Of a DNA stretch of 9,467 nt, positions 5,503-9,467 are shown one piece after another. The notes beneath the pieces are model-generated. The model saw only the letters and a program-made list of their open reading frames with translations, did no database searches and was not told the DNA's origin. The first letter of the stretch is position 1; every line of letters begins with the position of its first letter. The stretch is from DRGV01 sp018903055 [NCBI: bacterium] (lineage in GTDB: Bacteria > UBP18 > UBA7526), in the NCBI GenBank assembly GCA_018903055.1, contig JAHIPW010000120.1:1-9467 (forward strand). The letters are read 5' to 3'. The position numbers were made by a program, and so were the translations under genes.

Positions 5503-6684
5503 ATGGCTAATGAAGAAAGAAAACTTAATGTATTCGAGAAATATCTTACTTTCTGGGTTCTGTTATGTATTGCCGTCGGCATTATTATTGGTAAAGTTGC
5601 ACCAAATATGGCGAAATTTCTGGATGGACTGGCAATTTATATTAAGGAAGCGCCGGTAGTTTCTATCCCCATAGCGGTCTGTTTATTTTTTATGATGTAT
5701 CCCATTATGATTAAGATAGATTTTGCCGAGGTACTTAAAGCCGGGAAGTCTCCCAAGCCAGTAGGATTAACTTTATTTGCCAACTGGGCTGTTAAGCCAT
5801 TTACTATGTACGCTATCTCTCTTTTCTTTCTCGGGTTTCTTTTCAAGAAATTTATTGGAGCCAACGCAGTTGATTATGTCAAACTACCACCCGGTGCTAC
5901 TGATTGGATAGTGGGAGCGGTTCATGGTGCGGGCACTGTTGTTAGGCATAACGGATTAAAAATGCTTGAGATTCCACTTTGGAGGAGTTATCTTGCCGGA
6001 TGTATTCTTCTGGGGATTGCCCCCTGCACGGCAATGGTTCTCGTCTGGGGTTTTCTGGCAAAAGGTAATGACGGACATACCCTTATTATGGTAGCGATAA
6101 ATTCTCTAACCATGCTCTTTTTCTATGGACCTCTTGGTGGGTTTCTACTTGGTATAGGCAGGTTACCTGTTCCCTGGCAGGCATTATTACTTTCTATTAG
6201 TATCTATGTCGCACTGCCTCTTGTTGCCGGATATTTTTCAAGAAAATGGATAATAAAGATAAAAGGTGAAGGATGGTTCAAGGAGAAATTTTTACATTTA
6301 CTTACCCCGGTATCGATTATTGCGCTCTTATTTACTCTTGTTTTACTCTTTTCATTTAAAGGCAACATAATTTTAACCAAACCCCTCACTATCCTATGGA
6401 TAGCGATACCGCTTTTCATTCAGACGAATCTTATATTCTGGCTCACTTATGGACTGGCAAGAATTCTTAAACTCCAGTATGAAGATGCCGCACCCTCTGC
6501 TATGATCGGGGCCAGCAATCATTTTGAGGTAGCCATTGCTACCGCCACGATGTTGTTTGGACTGTCTTCCGGAGCAGCCCTGGCAACAGTTGTGGGAGTG
6601 CTCATTGAAGTTCCCGTGATGTTAATGCTGGTGAAGATATGTCTGAGAACACACAGATGGTTTGAGGTAAGAAAAGCTATTTAA
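5503..6684 (+). CDS. acr3: Acr3-type arsenite efflux permease
   Basis: This 393-residue inner-membrane carrier has ten predicted membrane segments and exports arsenite, As(III), using the proton-motive force. Family landmarks are [19 protein letters not shown] (56-74), NWAVKPF (94-100), [20 protein letters not shown] (171-190) with the essential cysteine C175, [19 protein letters not shown] (199-217), [13 protein letters not shown] (336-348) and VLIEVPVML (366-374) with conserved E369. Between segments 3 and 4 lies a ~40-residue stretch (118-157) present in one bacterial Acr3 subgroup. The ATG at 5503 has a modest AAAGAG upstream; a GTG at 5482 would add seven residues and has no ribosome binding site. 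The gene follows arsR in the same direction and ends before a strong terminator. No arsenate reductase gene (arsC) is visible, so arsenite itself, or arsenate reduced elsewhere, would be the substrate source. Confidence 0.96.
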   Translation: MANEERKLNVFEKYLTFWVLLCIAVGIIIGKVAPNMAKFLDGLAIYIKEAPVVSIPIAVCLFFMMYPIMIKIDFAEVLKAGKSPKPVGLTLFANWAVKPFTMYAISLFFLGFLFKKFIGANAVDYVKLPPGATDWIVGAVHGAGTVVRHNGLKMLEIPLWRSYLAGCILLGIAPCTAMVLVWGFLAKGNDGHTLIMVAINSLTMLFFYGPLGGFLLGIGRLPVPWQALLLSISIYVALPLVAGYFSRKWIIKIKGEGWFKEKFLHLLTPVSIIALLFTLVLLFSFKGNIILTKPLTILWIAIPLFIQTNLIFWLTYGLARILKLQYEDAAPSAMIGASNHFEVAIATATMLFGLSSGAALATVVGVLIEVPVMLMLVKICLRTHRWFEVRKAI

Positions 6685-6787
6685 TGAATCATCAGGGAAA
6701 TCGCCTACATTATGACTTTAACCTTAAATATTTTGTAAATCCAATCTAACGGCGCACTATCACTCTTCGCCACTAAAGAATGAATTG

Positions 6788-6819
6788 AAGCAGGAGCCTT
6801 AAAAGGCTCCTGCTTTTTT
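6788..6819 (+). terminator. Strong intrinsic terminator after the ars genes
   Basis: AAGCAGGAGCCTT (6788-6800) pairs perfectly with AAGGCTCCTGCTT (6803-6815), and a run of six T (6814-6819) follows. It lies about 100 bp after the acr3 stop. No gene is seen in 6685-6787. Confidence 0.93.
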
Positions 6820-6875
6820 GTTCGCGTTGTTTCGTGTTCTTTTCTTTTTGCGTCTTTAAGTTAAATTTTGCCTGT

Positions 6876-6894
6876 CCCGAGCGAAGTCGAGGGG
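6876..6894. repeat. CCCGAGCGAAGTCGAGGGG interspersed-repeat-like motif
   Basis: This imperfectly palindromic GC-rich motif stands out from AT-rich surroundings. Near-identical sequences (the complement reads CCCCTCGACTTCGCTCGGG) are, to my knowledge, common as intergenic repeats in many unrelated bacterial genomes. Only one copy lies in this window, so its repeat nature here is inferred. Confidence 0.35.
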
Positions 6895-6912
6895 CGCTTT
6901 TGCGGTTGCAGT

Positions 6913-6995
6913 TTGCAATTTTCCCCAAAATATGCTAAATAAAAAGCCCTTTTCGTCGGAAAAGATAATTTTTTGAGTTTTTTCAGAAAAAGACT
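6913..6995 (+). repeat. Dispersed repeat, copy A (upstream of the toxin-antitoxin promoter)
   Basis: Bases 6924-6961 are identical over 38 bp to 9262-9299 (copy B). The family extends left to TTGCAATT (6913-6920) and right through a T-rich stretch, a short hairpin and AAAAAGACT. Copy A ends exactly at the -35 box of the next gene. A shorter copy C is at 7618-7644. All three face the same way. No coding potential is evident. Confidence 0.8.
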
Positions 6996-7022
6996 TGACA
7001 AGGGAATAAAATGTGATATAAT
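6995..7022 (+). promoter_or_regulatory. Promoter of the AbrB/RelE module
   Basis: TTGACA (6995-7000), a 16-base spacer, then TATAAT (7017-7022): near-perfect consensus. The expected start near 7029 gives a ~40-nt leader before the antitoxin gene. Confidence 0.83.
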
Positions 7023-7030
7023 AATATTAG

Positions 7031-7051
7031 AAATTCAGAAATTACGAATTT
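7031..7051. promoter_or_regulatory. Inverted repeat, candidate autoregulatory operator
   Basis: AAATTC (7031-7036) and GAATTT (7046-7051) form perfect 6-bp arms just downstream of the predicted transcription start. Toxin-antitoxin operons are usually repressed by the antitoxin binding such a site. The assignment is inference; in AT-rich DNA a 6-bp palindrome can arise by chance. Confidence 0.35.
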
Positions 7052-7069
7052 TATAAAGGAGGTTAAAAA

Positions 7070-7342
7070 ATGACTGTCCTGACTCTGAGAAAGAATGCCC
7101 AGCTGACTTTACCAAAAAGGGTAAGAGAAGCCTTGAATCTCCATGAGGGAGATCTTATAGAGATGAAGGTCAAAGACAAGAAAGTTATCCTGACGCCCCA
7201 GATGACCATCGATTCTGAACAGGCCTGGTTCTGGGTTAAAGAATGGCAGAAGAAGGAAGCAAGGGCTGAAGCAGATATCAAGGCGGGCCGGGTAAAAAAA
7301 TTCTCTTCGGCTAAAGAATTGATGAAAGAACTGGAGAAATGA
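7070..7342 (+). CDS. AbrB/SpoVT-fold antitoxin
   Basis: This 90-residue protein has an N-terminal swapped-hairpin AbrB/SpoVT/MazE-type DNA-binding domain. TLRKNAQLTLPKRVREALNL (5-24) and HEGDLIEMKVKDKKVILTP (25-43) match the pattern of that fold (R/K...QLTLPKxVRExLxLxEGDxI). The C-terminal half (44-90), rich in charged residues (EWQKKEARAEADIKAGRVKK), is likely the toxin-wrapping tail. The ATG at 7070 follows AAAGGAGG (7055-7062) at 7 bases. Its stop overlaps the toxin start in ATGA (7339-7342), the usual layout for coupled antitoxin-toxin translation. It should neutralise the toxin and autorepress the promoter. A stand-alone AbrB-like regulator is less likely given its partner. Confidence 0.86.
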   Translation: MTVLTLRKNAQLTLPKRVREALNLHEGDLIEMKVKDKKVILTPQMTIDSEQAWFWVKEWQKKEARAEADIKAGRVKKFSSAKELMKELEK

Positions 7343-7599
7343 ACCTCTATCGCACGGAGGAATTTGATAAGGCCCTGAAATCCCTGCCCAAGAAACTACA
7401 GGAAAAGACCGCCAAGAAACTGGAACTTTTCAAAAAGAATCCCAGACATCCTTCCCTTCGTACTAAAAAGATCAAATCCGCCAGAGGAATCTGGGAAGGC
7501 TCTATTGATAAGAAATATCGCTTTACCTTTGAAAGGGGAAAGGACACCATTATTCTGCGGGTAATCGGTCCCCATAACGAAGTGCTAAAACATCCTTAG
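7339..7599 (+). CDS. RelE/ParE-superfamily toxin
   Basis: This 86-residue basic protein starts in the ATGA overlap with the antitoxin. The RelE/ParE fold pattern is visible: an N-terminal strand and helices YRTEEFDKALKSLPKKLQEK (4-23) and AKKLELFKKNPRHPSLRTKK (25-44), the strand region GIWEGSIDKKYRFTFERG (50-67), and the closing VIGPHNEVLK (75-84). In mRNA-cleaving members the R/K residues in the strands and a late histidine are used. R61, R64 and H79 are candidates here, but I cannot assign the active site firmly. Whether it cleaves ribosome-bound mRNA like RelE or poisons gyrase like ParE cannot be told from sequence. The partner is AbrB-type rather than RelB-type, as in the prlF-yhaV pair. 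Confidence 0.86.
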   Translation: MNLYRTEEFDKALKSLPKKLQEKTAKKLELFKKNPRHPSLRTKKIKSARGIWEGSIDKKYRFTFERGKDTIILRVIGPHNEVLKHP

Positions 7600-7617
7600 G
7601 ACCAAGCTAGCCAAGGC

Positions 7618-7644
7618 TTGCAATTCCTCCCCAAAATATGCTAA
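7618..7644 (+). repeat. Dispersed repeat, short copy C
   Basis: TTGCAATT (7618-7625) and the 16-mer CCCCAAAATATGCTAA (7629-7644) match the left part of copy A (6913-6920 and 6923-6938) with one small gap and one substitution between. Similarity stops after 7644. It lies just behind the toxin gene and contains the first ATG (7638) of the following frame. Confidence 0.65.
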
Positions 7645-7658
7645 TCTGGGTAAAAAAG

Positions 7659-9062
7659 ATGCTGATGAGTAAAAGACGAAAAGGATTGATGATCTTATTT
7701 ATCATGCTACTTTTGATGCTCTCTTTGTTAATTCCTAAGTATACCATGGTATATACAAATGGAAAATTGGTCGATCGTTCCGTGAAAAAACCCATAAAAG
7801 TGGTTGACTATTATACCGGAAAACCCATAGAGGGGGCACTCATTACTTCAGGCAATGATGTTGAACGGGCCGACGAAAATGGCATGTGTTATATGAAAAT
7901 CGAAGGGAACAAGGTAGCGGTGAGGGCTTACGGATACTTAAGGACTGAGCAGATGATCACCTCGCCTCAAGAGATAAAGTCGTTGTCTTCTACACTCAAA
8001 GCTATCTACCTTTCTTTGCGGGAAAAGGTAGCGGTAATAGATGAGCAGATGATCACTGCACCTCTAGAGATAAAGCTGGTGCCTTTTACCCCAAAAGCCC
8101 TTTACCTTTCCTTTTACGGAATAGGGGACAAAACATTGCGGGAATCTGCACTCAAGCTTATACAAGAGACCGAGCTTAATGCCCTGGTCATAGATGTGAA
8201 GGGAGACCGGGGCATGCTACCTTATAAAAGTACCATCCCCCTCGCCGCAGAAGTGGGCGCTCAAAAAATAATAACCGTAAAAGACATGAGTGGCCTGATA
8301 AAATCCTTGAAAGAAAAGGACATATATACCATCGCCCGGATCGTCGTGTTTAAAGACAATCTCCTCGCTCTGAAAAGGCCTGATTTAGCGGTAAAGACTC
8401 AGAGTGGAGAGATATGGCGTGATCGGGAAGATCTGGCGTGGGTGGATCCATTCAAAAAGGAGGTATGGGATTATAATATTAATATTGCCGTTGAAATTGC
8501 TCAATATGGGTTTGATGAGATACAGTTCGACTATGTCCGATTTCCCGATCCGTCATCCTTTCAATGTTCTATGCCCAACACGATGGAGAATAGAGTAAAG
8601 GCCATCTCTGGATTTCTCCTGGAAGCAAAAAAGAGACTTTTGCCCTACAATGTCTTTCTTTCGGCAGATATCTTCGGATACGTATGCTGGAATCTCAATG
8701 ATACCTATATTGGACAAACCCTTGAGGAACTTGCCCCCCATCTGGACTATCTATCTCCGATGCTCTATCCTTCTGGATTTCAGTATGGGATACCCGGTTA
8801 TAGAATTCCCGTTACCAACCCCTATGAAATTGTCTATCTTGCCCTTAAAAGAGCCCAAGAACGTACCAATCTCCCCGCCATTCGCTTCAGACCCTGGCTG
8901 CAAGCATTTAGAGATTATGCCTTCGATGGAAGAATCTTTGAGGAGAAAGAAATAAGAGATCAGATCAATGCTGCTGAGAAATTTGGTTCCCACGGCTGGA
9001 TGCTCTGGAACCCCCGTAACATCTACTCGGGAGATGGACTGAAAAGAGATGCCCCCCCCTAA
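7659..9062 (+). CDS. Putative glycoside hydrolase, DUF4015 (GHL13-type), membrane-anchored or secreted
   Basis: The frame opens at ATG 7638, but that codon lies inside the dispersed repeat and has no ribosome binding site. ATG 7659 (GGG eight bases upstream) or 7665 (giving MSKRRKGLMILFIMLL) is likelier. Counting from 7638, a basic N-terminus and a hydrophobic segment (17-32) form a signal peptide or anchor. A carboxypeptidase-regulatory-like beta domain follows (VVDYYTGKPIEGALIT...ADENG, 55-100). Then comes a TIM-barrel DUF4015 domain (about 151-465) with IDVKGDRG (185-192), WVDPF (268-272), FDEIQFDYVRFPD (292-304), SADIFGY (342-348), YLSPMLYPSG (371-380) and GWMLWNP (453-459). D/E residues in the FDEIQFDY segment are the probable catalytic acids. 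Substrate unknown; the family is predicted to act on extracellular polysaccharide. The region before the barrel is duplicated (see findings). The gene ends beside a run of eight C followed by CCGGGGG, a weak hairpin without a T-tail. Confidence 0.9.
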   Translation: MLMSKRRKGLMILFIMLLLMLSLLIPKYTMVYTNGKLVDRSVKKPIKVVDYYTGKPIEGALITSGNDVERADENGMCYMKIEGNKVAVRAYGYLRTEQMITSPQEIKSLSSTLKAIYLSLREKVAVIDEQMITAPLEIKLVPFTPKALYLSFYGIGDKTLRESALKLIQETELNALVIDVKGDRGMLPYKSTIPLAAEVGAQKIITVKDMSGLIKSLKEKDIYTIARIVVFKDNLLALKRPDLAVKTQSGEIWRDREDLAWVDPFKKEVWDYNINIAVEIAQYGFDEIQFDYVRFPDPSSFQCSMPNTMENRVKAISGFLLEAKKRLLPYNVFLSADIFGYVCWNLNDTYIGQTLEELAPHLDYLSPMLYPSGFQYGIPGYRIPVTNPYEIVYLALKRAQERTNLPAIRFRPWLQAFRDYAFDGRIFEEKEIRDQINAAEKFGSHGWMLWNPRNIYSGDGLKRDAPP

Positions 9063-9250
9063 CCGGGGGAACCATCACTGACAGAAGAACCTCCACTATG
9101 GAAAATATTGTCCATGATCTTTGTAATACCATACTCTTTCCTACTTAGAGAAACAACTGTAATTATTCGTCCACCCTCTTTGTTGATCGGACATCCCATT
9201 GGAGATTAAATCACCATAATCGTATTCTTCATCACTGGCATCATTAGAAG

Positions 9251-9350
9251 TTGAAATATGGCCCAAAATATGCTAAATAAAAAGCCCTTTTCGTCGGAAG
9301 AGGTAATTTTCTGAGATTTCTGACTTTTTCAGAAATCTCAAAAAAAGACT
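9251..9350 (+). repeat. Dispersed repeat, copy B
   Basis: Bases 9262-9299 are identical to 6924-6961. Weaker similarity extends left (TTGAAAT, 9251) and right to AAAAAAAGACT (9340-9350). Relative to copy A it has extra bases inside the right-hand hairpin. It precedes the gene starting at 9427, as copy A precedes the toxin-antitoxin genes. The stretch 9063-9250 before it holds no gene I can recognise. Confidence 0.8.
9312..9340. repeat. 12-bp perfect hairpin within copy B
   Basis: TGAGATTTCTGA (9312-9323), loop CTTTT, TCAGAAATCTCA (9329-9340). The outer TTTT/AAAA can extend the stem. It is followed by A, not T, on the plus strand, so it is not an intrinsic terminator for plus-strand transcripts. 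Confidence 0.75.
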
Positions 9351-9426
9351 GCGGAGGCTGAGATACATAGGTAACACTTGTGGTATGATTAAGAGTGACA
9401 CTAAATTACCATAAGGAGTTACCGAA

Positions 9427-9467
9427 ATGAGTAAGTCTCTTAGTTTCTATTACTTTAAGACCAAGCC
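9427..9467 (+). CDS. Start of an unidentified gene (runs off the right edge)
   Basis: An ATG at 9427 follows AAGGAG (9413-9418) at eight bases. The 14 visible codons read MSKSLSFYYFKTKP. I do not recognise the family from so short a piece. A weak TATGAT (9384-9389) may be the -10 box. A GGTAAC/GTTACC pair (9370-9375, 9418-9423) brackets the leader and puts the ribosome binding region next to a possible stem. The repeat copy just upstream leaves a mobile-element gene possible, but nothing visible proves it. Confidence 0.55.
   Translation, partial: MSKSLSFYYFKTK

Noticed and set aside
9059-9199. Minus-strand 46-codon frame (MGCPINKEGGRIITVVSL and onward) downstream of the hydrolase
   Set aside because: It has no ribosome binding site, its TAG overlaps the hydrolase stop region, and I recognise no family. 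It may be a decayed fragment but cannot be supported as a gene.
9312-9340. The copy B hairpin as an intrinsic terminator for the hydrolase gene
   Set aside because: It is followed by an A-run on the plus strand and lies about 250 bp past the stop codon; on the minus strand no gene precedes it.
1-9467. CRISPR array, tRNA or rRNA genes
   Set aside because: No regularly spaced repeats and no tRNA or rRNA signature sequences were found on either strand.

Overview
The window looks like a piece of the chromosome of an AT-rich anaerobic bacterium. Strong AGGAGG-type ribosome binding sites and textbook TTGACA/TATAAT promoters suggest a Firmicutes-like or candidate-phylum lineage. The sequence alone does not settle the taxonomy. 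It holds four blocks: a disrupted serine-biosynthesis locus, an arsenic/metal-efflux island, a small toxin-antitoxin module, and a secreted glycoside-hydrolase-like gene followed by the start of another gene.

Block 1 (1-3943). The C-terminal end of a DUF1015 protein is followed, one base later, by a short-form D-3-phosphoglycerate dehydrogenase gene. That gene breaks off after codon 191 (base 890). Its missing second half, with all three catalytic residues, reappears in the same orientation at about 3537-3844. The ~2.65 kb between the halves runs on the opposite strand. It holds a complete serC-serA operon with its own consensus promoter, whose -35 box lies within about two bases of the right junction, and a ~133-nt leader. 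So an intact serine operon sits inside a phosphoglycerate dehydrogenase gene and probably replaces its function. The 3' half also carries a one-base frameshift, and a 108-bp MITE-like inverted-repeat element cuts into its C-terminus.

Block 2 (3950-6819). A COG0701-family permease with a His/Cys-rich cytosolic loop comes first. Next is an ArsR repressor with a CVC arsenite-binding motif, whose promoter is overlaid by a perfect 11-bp-arm palindrome. A 29-codon remnant and an Acr3 arsenite efflux permease follow, and a strong intrinsic terminator closes the unit. ArsR would repress its own promoter, and therefore acr3, until arsenite binds.

Block 3 (6820-7644). A dispersed repeat (copy A) leads into a consensus promoter and a two-gene module with a 4-bp ATGA overlap: an AbrB/SpoVT-fold antitoxin followed by a RelE/ParE-fold toxin. 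A short copy of the same repeat (copy C) lies just after the toxin.

Block 4 (7638-9467). A membrane-anchored or secreted DUF4015 (GHL13-type) putative glycoside hydrolase carries a recent internal tandem duplication. About 190 bp with no recognised gene follow. A third copy of the repeat (copy B) with a strong hairpin comes next, then the first 14 codons of an unidentified gene running off the window. The repeat family therefore precedes three successive transcription units in the same orientation.
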